Assembly: GCA_965279115.1 (NCBI GenBank)
Contig: OZ257137.1
Coordinates: 1,798,001 to 1,862,000, forward strand
Direction: 5' to 3'
Length of the DNA stretch: 64,000 nucleotides
From: JAEUOS01 sp965279115
Lineage (GTDB): Bacteria > Pseudomonadota > Gammaproteobacteria > Burkholderiales > JAEUOS01
The translations under genes were made by a program, and so were the position numbers. The notes beneath the pieces were generated by a model. It was not told where the DNA came from. It saw only the letters and a list, made by a program, of their open reading frames with translations, and made no database searches. Of the stretch, positions 1-8,402 are shown piece by piece; within the stretch, counting starts at the first letter, position 1; each line of letters starts with the position of its first letter.

Positions 1-801
1 TGCTTCGGCGTCACCGAGCCCGACGCCGGGCTCAACACCTCGCGCATCCGCACCTTCGCCGCGCGCACGCCCACCGGCTACCTGGTCAACGGCCACAAGG
101 TGTGGACCTCCACGGCGCAGCATGCCAACAAGATCATGCTGCTCACCCGCACCCAGCCCTTCGAGGCGAGCGCGCGCCCCACCGACGGCATGACGCTCTT
201 CTACACCGACCTCGACCGCAGCCATGTCGAGGTGCGGCGCATCGAAAAGCTCGGCCGCGCCGCCGCCGACTCCAACGAAGTGTTCATCACCGACCTGGCC
301 GTTCCCGAGGCCGACCGCATCGGCGAGGAAGGCAAGGGCTTTTCCTACCTGCTGCACGGCCTCAACTCGGAACGCATCATCGTCGCCGCCGGCTTTCTCG
401 GCGCGGCGCGCTACTGCCTGGAAAAATCCGCCGCCTACGCCAAGGAGCGCGTGGTGTTCGACCGCCCGATCGGGCAGAACCAGGCCATCCAGCATCCGCT
501 GGCGGAAATCTGGATCCAGATCTCGGCTGCCGAACTCATGCTCTTCAAGGCCGCCGCCTTGTATGACCAGGGTGAGCCCTGCGGGCTGGAATGCAATGCC
601 GCCAAGTTCCTGGCCGCCGAGGTGTTCTTCAGCGCCGCCACCCGCGCGGTGCGCACCCACGGCGGCTACGGCTACGCCAAGGAATTCCATGTCGAACGCT
701 ATTTCCGCGAATCGGTGCTGCCGCTCTTCGCGCCGGTAAGCCAGGAACTGATCCTCTGCCACATCGCCGAGCGCGCGCTCGGCCTGCCCAAGTCCTACTA
801 G
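1..801 (+). CDS. Acyl-CoA dehydrogenase, 5'-truncated by window edge
   Basis: The frame is open from base 1, so the N-terminal alpha-helical domain lies outside the window; 266 residues are visible. It opens in the FAD-binding middle domain (CFGVTEPDAGLNTS, the usual TEP-AGSD region) and continues through the C-terminal helical domain with THGGYGYAKEFHVERYFRE, a family signature. Acyl-CoA dehydrogenases oxidise acyl-CoA to enoyl-CoA and pass electrons to ETF. After the ERYFRE arginine the usual YEGT segment carrying the catalytic glutamate reads FAPVSQE, so the base must lie elsewhere or the chemistry differs. It heads a tightly spaced operon (13 bases to the CoA lyase). Family assignment is firm; substrate is unknown. 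Confidence 0.92.
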   Translation, partial: CFGVTEPDAGLNTSRIRTFAARTPTGYLVNGHKVWTSTAQHANKIMLLTRTQPFEASARPTDGMTLFYTDLDRSHVEVRRIEKLGRAAADSNEVFITDLAVPEADRIGEEGKGFSYLLHGLNSERIIVAAGFLGAARYCLEKSAAYAKERVVFDRPIGQNQAIQHPLAEIWIQISAAELMLFKAAALYDQGEPCGLECNAAKFLAAEVFFSAATRAVRTHGGYGYAKEFHVERYFRESVLPLFAPVSQELILCHIAERALGLPKSY

Positions 802-814
802 AAACAGGAACCCC

Positions 815-1720
815 ATGACCGCCAATGTCTGGCCGCTGCGCTCGCTGCTGTTCGTCCCGGCCCACCGCACCACCTGGGTGGCCAAGGGCATCGCCGTCAA
901 GCCCGACGCCGTGGTGCTCGACCTCGAGGACTCAGTGCCGCCCGACCACCAGGCCGCCGCGCGCGCGGCCCTGCCGCAGTCCTATGCCGAACTCGCCGCC
1001 GCCGGCGTGGCCGCGGTGGTGCGCATCCACGCCATGACCGAACACAGCGCCGATGAGATCGCCGCCGTGGTGCGGCCCGGCCTTACTGCCGTGATGCTGC
1101 CCAAGGCCGACAACGCCGGGGAAATCCGCGCCCTGCACGACCTGCTCTCGTACCACGAGGGCCGCAACGGCATGGCGCACGGCAGCGTCGCCATCCTGCC
1201 GCTGCCGGAAACCGCTGCCGGCCTGCAGAACGCCGAATCGCTGGCCGCCGCCAGCACGCGCGTGAAGGGCATATGCGGCACCGTCAGCGGGCCGGTCACC
1301 GCCGACGTGGCGCGCGCCTTCGGCTTTCGCGCCAGCATGCAGGGCGTCGAGCAGTTCTACATGAACAGCAAGCTGGTACTGGACAGCCGCGCCGGCGGCG
1401 CGCCCTACCCCATCGCCGGGGTGTTCGGCGTGCCGCAGAACGACCTCGCCGCCATCGAGACATTGCTGCGCCGCGCGCGCGACTTCGGCTACACCGGCAG
1501 CCCGGTGATGCACCCCTCGCATGTGGCGATCGCCAACGCGGTGTACTCGCCCACAAAGGAAGAGGCCGAGTACTTCGAGGGCCTGCTCACCGCCTTCGCC
1601 GAGGCCGAGCGCGCCGGCCTGGGCGCGGTAAGCTACCGCGGCGCGATGATCGACTACGCCATGCTGCCGCTGGCGCGCGACACCGTGGCCGAATACAAGC
1701 GCCGCCACCCCAACGGCTGA
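815..1720 (+). CDS. HpcH/HpaI aldolase / citrate lyase beta-like CoA ester lyase
   Basis: A 301-residue protein of the CitE-like TIM-barrel family, which cleaves or forms C-C bonds in acyl-CoA esters such as malyl-, citramalyl- or 3-hydroxyacyl-CoA. Recognisable parts are the N-terminal RSLLFVPAHR strand, the LDLEDSVPP metal/substrate loop near residue 34, and LPLPETAAGL near residue 130 with the magnesium-binding glutamate. Length is typical of the stand-alone CitE-like group rather than true citrate lyase beta. The start follows AGGAACCCC. Its place between an acyl-CoA dehydrogenase and a CoA transferase fits a pathway that activates an organic acid, dehydrogenates it and splits the product. 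The actual substrate cannot be read from sequence. Confidence 0.9.
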   Translation: MTANVWPLRSLLFVPAHRTTWVAKGIAVKPDAVVLDLEDSVPPDHQAAARAALPQSYAELAAAGVAAVVRIHAMTEHSADEIAAVVRPGLTAVMLPKADNAGEIRALHDLLSYHEGRNGMAHGSVAILPLPETAAGLQNAESLAAASTRVKGICGTVSGPVTADVARAFGFRASMQGVEQFYMNSKLVLDSRAGGAPYPIAGVFGVPQNDLAAIETLLRRARDFGYTGSPVMHPSHVAIANAVYSPTKEEAEYFEGLLTAFAEAERAGLGAVSYRGAMIDYAMLPLARDTVAEYKRRHPNG

Positions 1721-1750
1721 GCGACAAAAAACACAACCGGAGACCCAAGC

Positions 1751-2779
1751 ATGTCCGCCCCCATGAACCTGCAGGTCCGCCTCAAGTCGCGCCCGGTGGG
1801 CGTGCCGCAGGCCGAGCATTTCGAGCTTGCACAGGCGCCGCTGGCCGCGCCCGCCATCGGCCAGGTGCAGATCCGCATCGCCTATGTGTCGGTGGACCCG
1901 GCCATGCGCGGCTGGGTCAACGCCGCCGCCAACTACGCCGAGCCGGTGCCGGTAGGCGGGGTGATGAAGTCCTACGCGGTGGGGCGCATCACCGCTTCGA
2001 ACCATCCGGCCTGGCGCGAGGGCGACCTGGTCACGGGCCTGTTCGGCTGGCAGGAATGGGCGGTGGTCGACGCCAGCGTCATCGAACGCAAGCTCGACCC
2101 GGCGCTGCTGGGCGACCTGCCGCTGTCGGCCGCGCTGGGCGTGCTGGGCTTGAACGGCACCACCGCCTACTTCGGCCTCCTCGACATCGGCCAGCCGCGT
2201 CCCGGCGAAACCGTGGTGGTGTCCTCCGGCGCGGGCTCGGTGGGCTCGTGTGTCGGGCAGATCGCCAAACTGGCCGGCTGCCGCACCGTCGCCGTATCCG
2301 GCGGCGCGAAAAAGGCTGCGCTGGCGAAGGACATGTTCGGCTTCGACGCCAGCGTCGACTACAAGGCCGGCAACCTGGTGGCCGACCTCAGGGCCGCCTG
2401 CCCGAAGGGCATCGACGTGTATTTCGACAACACCTCCGGGCCGATCACCGACGCGGTGATCAGCATGCTCAACACGCGCGCACGGGTGATCATCTGCGGC
2501 ACGGTGGCGCACACCGACTGGAGCCCGCCGCCGCTGGGGCCGCGCCCGGACCGGCAACTGATGGTCACGCGCTCGCGCATGGAAGGTTTTGTCGTGCTCG
2601 ACTACCAGCACCGATGGGGCGAGGCCTACAGGCAATTGAGCCAGTGGCTGCGCGAAGGCAAGATCAAGGTGCTCGAAGACGTGCTCGAAGGTCTTGAACA
2701 GGCGCCCGACGCCATCGCCGGGCTGTACCGCGGCGACAACCTCGGCAAGCGCGTGATCCGCGTCGCCGGCGACATCTGA
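1751..2779 (+). CDS. NADP-dependent medium-chain reductase, CurA/leukotriene B4 dehydrogenase-like
   Basis: A 342-residue zinc-independent medium-chain dehydrogenase/reductase. The N-terminal GroES-like domain has the YVSVDPAMRGW motif typical of the CurA/prostaglandin reductase group. The Rossmann domain carries SSGAGSVGSCVGQIAKLAG as nucleotide loop, and GIDVYFDNTSGP matches the family's VYFDNVGG block. These enzymes reduce the C=C bond of enals, enones or similar compounds with NADPH. It lies 30 bases after the CoA lyase, with CCGGAGACCCAAGC as ribosome site, and 11 bases before the CoA transferase, so it belongs to the same operon. It may reduce an unsaturated intermediate of that pathway; this is inference. 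Confidence 0.9.
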   Translation: MSAPMNLQVRLKSRPVGVPQAEHFELAQAPLAAPAIGQVQIRIAYVSVDPAMRGWVNAAANYAEPVPVGGVMKSYAVGRITASNHPAWREGDLVTGLFGWQEWAVVDASVIERKLDPALLGDLPLSAALGVLGLNGTTAYFGLLDIGQPRPGETVVVSSGAGSVGSCVGQIAKLAGCRTVAVSGGAKKAALAKDMFGFDASVDYKAGNLVADLRAACPKGIDVYFDNTSGPITDAVISMLNTRARVIICGTVAHTDWSPPPLGPRPDRQLMVTRSRMEGFVVLDYQHRWGEAYRQLSQWLREGKIKVLEDVLEGLEQAPDAIAGLYRGDNLGKRVIRVAGDI

Positions 2780-2790
2780 GGGTTCAAGCC

Positions 2791-4011
2791 ATGTCGGCCG
2801 CACCACTCAAGGATGTTCGCGTCATCGACTTCTCGCGGGTGCTGGCCGGCCCGCTGTGTACCCAGTACCTGGGCGACATGGGCGCCGAGGTCATCAAGAT
2901 CGAGCCGGTGGAACATGGCGACGACATGCGCGTCTGGCCGCCGCTCAAGACCACGCAGGACGGCGCGGCGCGGGTCGGCTCGCCGTATCTGGCCGTCAAC
3001 CGCAACAAGCGCAGCATCGCCATCAACCTCAAGACGCCCGAGGGCCGCGATCTTGCGCATCAATTGATCCGCGGCGCCGACGTGGTGATCGAGAGCTACG
3101 GCGCGGGCGCCGCCGCGCGCCTCGGGCTTGATGCAGTCACCACCCACGGCCTCAACCCGAAGGCGGTCCACTGCAGCATCACCGGCTTTGGCAGCGTCGG
3201 CCCGATGCGCGCGGGCAAGGGCTATGACGTGATCCTGCAGGCCTTCTCGGGCATGCTGTCGATTACCGGCACGCCCGACGGCGGGCCGGTGCGCTCGCCC
3301 TATTCGCCGATCGACCAGGGCACCGGCATGCATGCGCTCTCGGCCATCCTCGCCGCGCTCTATGCGCGCGCCAACGGCGCCGGCGGCGCCGCAGTGGAGG
3401 TCTCGCTCTTCGACACCGCCACCGCCTACCTGGGCTACATGCTGCAGAACTACTGGGAACGCGGCACCGAGCCCGAGCGCCACGGCGTCGGCCACGAGTC
3501 GCTGTGCCCCTACGAAGCCTTCGACACCGCCGACGGGCCGCTCATCCTGGGGGTGGCCAACGACAGCATGTGGCGCGCCTTCTGCAAGCTGGCGGGGCTG
3601 GAGTCCTACGCCGAAGACCCGCGTTTCAAGACCAACGCCGACCGGGTGCGCAACCGGCGCGACTGTGTCGCCCTGGTAAGGGTGGCGATGGGCCGGCATG
3701 CGCGCGACAAATGGACCGCCGACCTGGCCACAGCCGGCATTCCCAGCGCGCCGCTGCACACCCTGGGCGAACTCTCGGCCCACCCGCACACCCGCGCCTC
3801 AGGCATGGTGTTCGACTACCAGCACCCGCACTTCGGACCGATGCGCGCAGTGGCGCAACCGGTACGCTACGACGGCGAACGCGCGCCCCTCAGGCGCCAC
3901 CCGCCACTGCTGGGCGAGCATACTGTCGAAGTACTGGGTGAACTGGGCCTGGCCGGCGATGCGATCCAGGCCCTGCTCGCGGCCGGCATCGTCAAGAGTA
4001 CCGCGGCGTGA
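2791..4011 (+). CDS. CaiB/BaiF (class III) CoA transferase
   Basis: A 406-residue family III CoA transferase that moves CoA between an acyl-CoA donor and a free carboxylic acid. The N-terminus LKDVRVIDFSRVLAGPLCTQYLGDMGA and GAEVIKIEP are hallmarks, and the PIDQGTGMH segment places the catalytic aspartate at residue 175, as in formyl-CoA transferase. Length is normal. It is the last enzyme of the first operon and probably activates the acid that the dehydrogenase and lyase then process. The downstream Bug gene, 59 bases away with its own good ribosome site, may supply or sense the same acid. Confidence 0.93.
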   Translation: MSAAPLKDVRVIDFSRVLAGPLCTQYLGDMGAEVIKIEPVEHGDDMRVWPPLKTTQDGAARVGSPYLAVNRNKRSIAINLKTPEGRDLAHQLIRGADVVIESYGAGAAARLGLDAVTTHGLNPKAVHCSITGFGSVGPMRAGKGYDVILQAFSGMLSITGTPDGGPVRSPYSPIDQGTGMHALSAILAALYARANGAGGAAVEVSLFDTATAYLGYMLQNYWERGTEPERHGVGHESLCPYEAFDTADGPLILGVANDSMWRAFCKLAGLESYAEDPRFKTNADRVRNRRDCVALVRVAMGRHARDKWTADLATAGIPSAPLHTLGELSAHPHTRASGMVFDYQHPHFGPMRAVAQPVRYDGERAPLRRHPPLLGEHTVEVLGELGLAGDAIQALLAAGIVKSTAA

Positions 4012-4070
4012 CAGACTGACCATCGGCGCTACCGCGCGCCGCAAGACAACCCCCAAAAAAAGGAGACGCG

Positions 4071-5069
4071 ATGACATCACCGACCCCATCCCGCCGCACC
4101 CGCCTCGCGGCACTCGCATCCATCTTCGCACTCGCGGCCGGCCTCGCCGCACCCGACGCCAGGGCGCAGGCGCAGTATCCGGCCAAGCCGGTCAAGGTGG
4201 TGGTGCCCTTCGGCCCGGGCAGCGCCACCGACATGGTGGCGCGCACCATCTCCGAGGAACTGCGGGTGGAACTCGGCGAGTCCTTCCAGGTGGACAATCG
4301 CGCCGGCGCCAACGGCTTCATCGCCGCCGAGATGGTGGCGCGCTCGGCCCCGGACGGCTACACCCTGTTCGTCACCTCCTCGACCACCCATTCCACCAAC
4401 CCCAGCCTGTTCAAGAAGCTGCCCTACGACCCGGTCAAGGACTTCGCGCCGATCGGCGGCATCATCGAGGGCTACTACGTGCTCACCGTGCCCAACGAGC
4501 TGCCGGTGCAGAGCATGGCCGAACTGATCACCTGGCTCAAGGCCAACCCGACGCAGGCCAGCTACGGCTGGGGCGCCACGGTGAGCCAGATCACCGGCGC
4601 GACCTTCCTGCGCCGCGTCGGCGCAAGCGCCGCCGGCGTGCCCTACAAGAGCAGCCCGCAGGCGGTGACCGACCTGATCGGCGGGCGCCTCACCTTCGTG
4701 TTCCAGGACCTGGTGTCGGCGCTCGCGCATATCCGCGGCGGGCGCGTCAGGGCGCTGGCCGTGACTTCACCCACGCGCAACCCGGCCATTCCCAACGTGC
4801 CCACCATCGTCGAGGCGGGGCTGCCGAATTTCGAGGCCGCCACCTATGTCGGCATGCTGGCGCCGGCCGGCACGCCGGAAGCCATCATCACGCGCCTCAA
4901 CAACGCGCTGGTGCAGGTGCTCAAGAAGCCGGCGGTGATCCAGAAGATGGACAGCTGCTGCTCGGCGCGCATGTTCCCCACCACCCCGGCGGAGTTCGAC
5001 GAGTACCTGAAGCGCGATCGCGCCGCCTGGGCACAGCGGATATCCGCGGCCGGCATACAGCCGGAGTAG
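4071..5069 (+). CDS. Bug-family (TctC-like) periplasmic solute-binding protein 1
   Basis: A 332-residue exported protein of the Bug family, the binding component associated with tripartite tricarboxylate transporters, usually for small carboxylates. A signal peptide covers residues 1 to about 33, ending DARAQA. The mature start YPAKPVKVVVPFGPGSATD contains the first ligand loop and the conserved aspartate. AGANGF, PDGYTL and VPYKSSPQAVTDLIGG are further family landmarks. An unusual SCC pair lies near the C-terminus (EKMD-like region followed by SARMFP). AAGGAGACGCG precedes the start. No TctA/TctB genes are near; the upstream CoA operon suggests an organic-acid ligand, which is inference. Confidence 0.95.
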   Translation: MTSPTPSRRTRLAALASIFALAAGLAAPDARAQAQYPAKPVKVVVPFGPGSATDMVARTISEELRVELGESFQVDNRAGANGFIAAEMVARSAPDGYTLFVTSSTTHSTNPSLFKKLPYDPVKDFAPIGGIIEGYYVLTVPNELPVQSMAELITWLKANPTQASYGWGATVSQITGATFLRRVGASAAGVPYKSSPQAVTDLIGGRLTFVFQDLVSALAHIRGGRVRALAVTSPTRNPAIPNVPTIVEAGLPNFEAATYVGMLAPAGTPEAIITRLNNALVQVLKKPAVIQKMDSCCSARMFPTTPAEFDEYLKRDRAAWAQRISAAGIQPE

Positions 5070-5167
5070 CGGGGCGCCGCCCCCCCGGGGGCGGCCATAC
5101 CCGCATCGCGATTCGGGTTACCATTCGTCCCCCGCATTATGCGTAGGTGCCGCCCCCGCACCCGCCT

Positions 5168-6478
5168 ATGGAATTAGCGATACTTTTCGCCCTCATCATC
5201 CTCAACGGTGTGTTCGCGATGTCGGAAATCGCGCTGGTGGCTTCCCGCAAGACACGCCTGCAAAAACTGATCGATGAGGGCGACCGCGGCGCCGAAGCCG
5301 CCGCCAAGCTGGGCGCCGACCCCACCCGGTTCCTGTCCACGATACAGATCGGCATCACCTCGATCGGCGTCCTGAACGGCATCGTCGGCGAGGCGGTGTT
5401 CGCCGTGCCGTTCGCCCGCTGGCTGATCACGCTGGGCATGCCGCAAGTCGCGGCCGGCTACTTCGCCACCGGCCTGGTGGTGCTTTTGATCACCTACGTG
5501 ACCATCGTGCTGGGCGAACTGGTGCCCAAGCGCATCGGCCAGACCCGCCCCGAGGCCATCGCACGCCTGGTGGCCACGCCGATCGGCTGGCTGGCCACCG
5601 CGACCCGCCCCTTCGTGCTGCTTTTGTCCTCCTCCACCAACGCCGTGCTCACGCTGCTGGGGGTCAAGAACCTGCAGGGCACCGCGGTGACCGAAGAGGA
5701 GATCCACGCCGTGCTCGAGGAAGGCACCAGCGCCGGCGTGATCGAGGCCAACGAGCACACCATGGTGCGCAACGTGTTCCTGCTCGACGACCGGCAGATC
5801 GGCTCGCTGATGGTGCCGCGCGGCGACGTGGTGTGCCTGGACGCCGACGAGCCCCTCGCCAACAACCTGCGCCTGATCGAGGAATCCGACCACGCGCGCT
5901 TTCCGGTGGTGCGCGGCGGACTGGAAAACATTCTCGGCGTGGTCAATGCGAGGAAGCTGCTCTCGCGGGTGGCGCGCGGCGAGAAGGCCGACCTCACCGA
6001 AGACCTGCAGACCCCGCTCTACATCCCGGAAACGCTCACCGGCATGGAACTGCTGGACAACTTCCGCGCCTCCGGCACGCAGATGGCCTTCATCATCGAC
6101 GAATACGGCGAACTGCTCGGCATCGTCACCCTGCAGGACCTGATCGAGGCCATCACCGGCGAATTCCAGCCGCGCGATCCGGAAACCTCCTGGGCCTTCC
6201 TGCGCGACGACGGCTCCTGGCTGCTCGACGGCCTGATCCCGCTGCACGAATTGAAGGACCGCCTCGACCTGGACTCCGTGCCCGAGGAGGACCGCGGCCG
6301 TTACCACACGCTCGGCGGCATGCTGATGTTCCTCACCGGCCGCCTGCCGCGCACCGGCGACACGGTGGAATGGGAAGGCTGGCGCTTCGAGATCGTCGAC
6401 ATGGACGGCAAGAAGATCGACAAGGTGCTGGCCGTGCGCGCAGCCACCGCGGCGATCTCGGACACCGTGCCCGCGTAA
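5168..6478 (+). CDS. CNNM/CorC-type (HlyC/CorC, UPF0053) membrane protein
   Basis: A 436-residue inner-membrane protein. The N-terminal DUF21/CNNM domain (about residues 1-185) has several hydrophobic segments starting ELAILFALIILNGVFAMSEIAL. Two CBS domains follow (about 205-330, with LMVPRGDVVCLD and FIIDEYGELLGIVTLQDLIEAI). A CorC_HlyC domain closes the protein. Family members are linked to magnesium/cobalt transport and metal tolerance; the older name haemolysin is misleading. An in-frame GTG at 5147 would add MPPPHPP, but ATG 5168 starts directly at the first membrane helix and is preferred. It is a single gene, ended by a strong hairpin just downstream. Confidence 0.92.
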   Translation: MELAILFALIILNGVFAMSEIALVASRKTRLQKLIDEGDRGAEAAAKLGADPTRFLSTIQIGITSIGVLNGIVGEAVFAVPFARWLITLGMPQVAAGYFATGLVVLLITYVTIVLGELVPKRIGQTRPEAIARLVATPIGWLATATRPFVLLLSSSTNAVLTLLGVKNLQGTAVTEEEIHAVLEEGTSAGVIEANEHTMVRNVFLLDDRQIGSLMVPRGDVVCLDADEPLANNLRLIEESDHARFPVVRGGLENILGVVNARKLLSRVARGEKADLTEDLQTPLYIPETLTGMELLDNFRASGTQMAFIIDEYGELLGIVTLQDLIEAITGEFQPRDPETSWAFLRDDGSWLLDGLIPLHELKDRLDLDSVPEEDRGRYHTLGGMLMFLTGRLPRTGDTVEWEGWRFEIVDMDGKKIDKVLAVRAATAAISDTVPA

Positions 6479-6495
6479 GCGGCCCCACAAAAACA

Positions 6496-6524
6496 AAAAC
6501 GCCGGCCTTGTGGGCCGGCGTTTT
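6496..6524. terminator. Bidirectional intrinsic terminator
   Basis: The 12-base arms AAAACGCCGGCC (6496-6507) and GGCCGGCGTTTT (6513-6524) are perfectly complementary around a 5-base loop. The flanking A- and T-runs give a U-tract in both directions. It lies 17 bases after the CNNM gene and 21 bases from the stop of the converging Bug gene, so it can end both transcripts. Confidence 0.93.
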
Positions 6525-6545
6525 GCTTTGTCGAACTGCCGCTGG

Positions 6546-7549
6546 TTACTTGTCGGTCCAGGGCAGTTCTTTCCACAATTGGCGGAACATCACGTCGCCG
6601 GCCTTGAGCTCGGCTTCGTAGGCGGGCGGGGCGAGGTAGCGGATCGGCGCGAAGGCGGCCTCGGCGGCGGCCTTGAAGGCCGGGTCGGCGGTGGCCGCGC
6701 CGATCGCCTTGACCAGGCGCTCGCGCACCGCGGCGGGCAGGCCCTTGGGCGCGGCCATGCCGCGCAGCGAGGCCATCTCGAAGTTGAAACCTGCTCCTTG
6801 AAGGTGGGCCAGTCGGGCGCCATGCTCATGCGCGCGGCTGTCATCTGCCCGAGGCAGCGGATCGGCGAGCCGCCCTTCAGGTACTGCAACGCTTCGCCCA
6901 CGTTGATGGCGGCCACCTCGATGTGGCGGCCGATCACCGCGGTGCGGGTGTCGGCGCTGCCCTTGAAGGGCACGTGGGTCATCTGCACACCGGCGGCCTT
7001 TTCGAAGAACAGCATGGCCAGGTGATCGTCGGAGCCCACGCCGGTGGAACCCACGGTCACCTTCTTGGGGTTGGCTTTCGCGAAGGCCTGGATGTCGGCC
7101 AGGGTCTTGTACTGGCTGTCCCGGTGCACGCAGAAGGTGCCGGGGTCGTCGACGATGTTGCCGAGATAGTCGTAGCTCTGCAGGGTCCACGCCACCTGGC
7201 GCTCGATCGGCGTGGTGATGATAGGCGGGGTGTTGATGAAGCCGACGGTGTAGCCGTCCGGCGGCGCCGCGGCGATGGCGGCGAAACCGATCGCGCCGCC
7301 GGCGCCGGGCCGGTTCACCACGTTGATCTTGGCGCCATCACCCAAGTATTTCTCGATGTAGGGAACCAGGTTGCGCGCGACGATGTCGGTGCCGCCGCCG
7401 GGTGCGTAGGCGATGATCAGGTTGATCGGCTGGTCGGCCGGCCAGGCGGCGTGGGCCGGTGCCCCGGCGAGGGTGGCGATCAGGCCGGCCGCGGCGGCGA
7501 GGCCGCGGGCGAGCCGGTTGCGGGCAAACGACGGGTTGCCTTGTGTCAT
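6546..7549 (-). pseudogene. Bug-family binding protein 2, broken by a one-base frameshift
   Basis: The start (ATG at 7549) has a near-perfect AAGGAGGAGAC ribosome site and a signal peptide ending PAHAA. Family landmarks follow: IIAYAPGGGTDIVAR, NRPGAGGAIGF, PPDGYTVGF and MTHVPFKGSAD. The reading frame is correct to DWPTFKEQ, then turns to low-complexity sequence. In the next frame the protein continues as GFNFEMASLRGMAAPKGLP and ends normally at 6546. Restoring one G in the CAGGTTTC stretch (plus-strand bases 6791-6792, CC instead of CCC) repairs it. The result would be a normal-length Bug protein. It is either a recent inactivation or a sequencing error. Confidence 0.88.
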
Positions 7550-7604
7550 GTCTCCTCCTTCAAGGGGGGTGATTTTTAGAGTCGGACGAGTATACCGGCG
7601 GCCT

Positions 7605-8402
7605 TCAGCGCCGTTCGAGAAATTCCGCCAGCGCGCGGTTGGTCGCCTCCACCGCCTCGGCGTTGGGCAGATGCCCGGTGCCATCGATCACGCGGCATGC
7701 CAGGCGCGCATCACCTCTGGCCGCCGTCTCGAACGCGGCAGCGATGCCGGTGTCGCCGGCCCCCGCGAGCAGCAGCACTGGCACCTGCAACCCGGCCAGC
7801 GCCGCCAGCAGGTCATAGGCGCCCATGCCGCGCGCATATGCGGCGAAGCTGGCCGCGTCGGTGGCCCGGATCATCGCTGCGATGCGCTCACGCAATGCGG
7901 CCGCAGTGCTTGTGGCACCAAACCATTTGGCAAGCGTGGGCTCGACCAGGGCCGCCATGCCTTCGGCTACGGCGAGGTCGGCACGCCGCGCCAGGTCGGC
8001 GGCAGCGGAAGGTGATGAGGCAAGCCGTGCCCCGCACAGCACCAGGTGATCAAAACGCCGCGGCGCGCGTGCCGCGGCGGCCAGCCCCGCCAGCGCGCCC
8101 ATCGAGGTGCCCACATGGCAGGCGCGCTCGACGCCGGCGGCATCCATCACCGCGAGCAGGTCATCGGCCAGCGCGTCCAGGCCGATGTCCCCGACGGCCG
8201 GGCTGGACCCGCCATGGCCGCGATAGTCCCAGCGCAGCATGCGGTAACGCAGCGCGAAGGCCGCCACCTGCGGCTCCCACAGGGTGAGATCGGTGGCCAG
8301 CGAGTTGGAGAACACCAGCCATGGCGCGCGCAGCGGGCCGTCAATGCGTATGCGCAGGTTGCCGCCCGGCACCGGCACCCGGTGCTCGCGGCCGGCGCTC
8401 AC
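7605..8402 (-). CDS. Alpha/beta hydrolase, 3-oxoadipate enol-lactonase-like
   Basis: A 265-residue alpha/beta hydrolase. VFSNSLATDLTLWEPQV near residue 30 resembles the oxyanion region of PcaD enol-lactonases. The nucleophile elbow is GTSMGA with Ser100; the acid lies in LAGAGDTG near residue 217 and the histidine is in GTGHLPN near 244. The strict PcaD elbow is usually GLSMGG, so function is less sure than family. The start is GTG at 8402, immediately after the stop of the Bug gene (TGA-GTG), showing translational coupling. It is the third gene of the minus-strand group led by the metallo-hydrolase. It may open a lactone derived from a Bug-bound acid (inference). Confidence 0.85.
   Translation of the reverse strand: MSAGREHRVPVPGGNLRIRIDGPLRAPWLVFSNSLATDLTLWEPQVAAFALRYRMLRWDYRGHGGSSPAVGDIGLDALADDLLAVMDAAGVERACHVGTSMGALAGLAAAARAPRRFDHLVLCGARLASSPSAAADLARRADLAVAEGMAALVEPTLAKWFGATSTAAALRERIAAMIRATDAASFAAYARGMGAYDLLAALAGLQVPVLLLAGAGDTGIAAAFETAARGDARLACRVIDGTGHLPNAEAVEATNRALAEFLERR

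Noticed and set aside
932..2806. A 624-residue open frame on the minus strand over the CoA lyase and reductase genes
   Set aside because: Arg/His/Ala-rich low-information sequence with no motifs, antisense to two clear genes; typical of GC-rich DNA.
5076..5095. GC hairpin after the first operon (GCCGCCCCC / GGGGGCGGC)
   Set aside because: The loop is only two bases and no T-run follows; not convincing as an intrinsic terminator.
5147..5167. GTG start seven codons upstream of the CNNM protein
   Set aside because: It adds a proline-rich MPPPHPP tail with no ribosome site; the ATG at 5168 begins at the first membrane helix.
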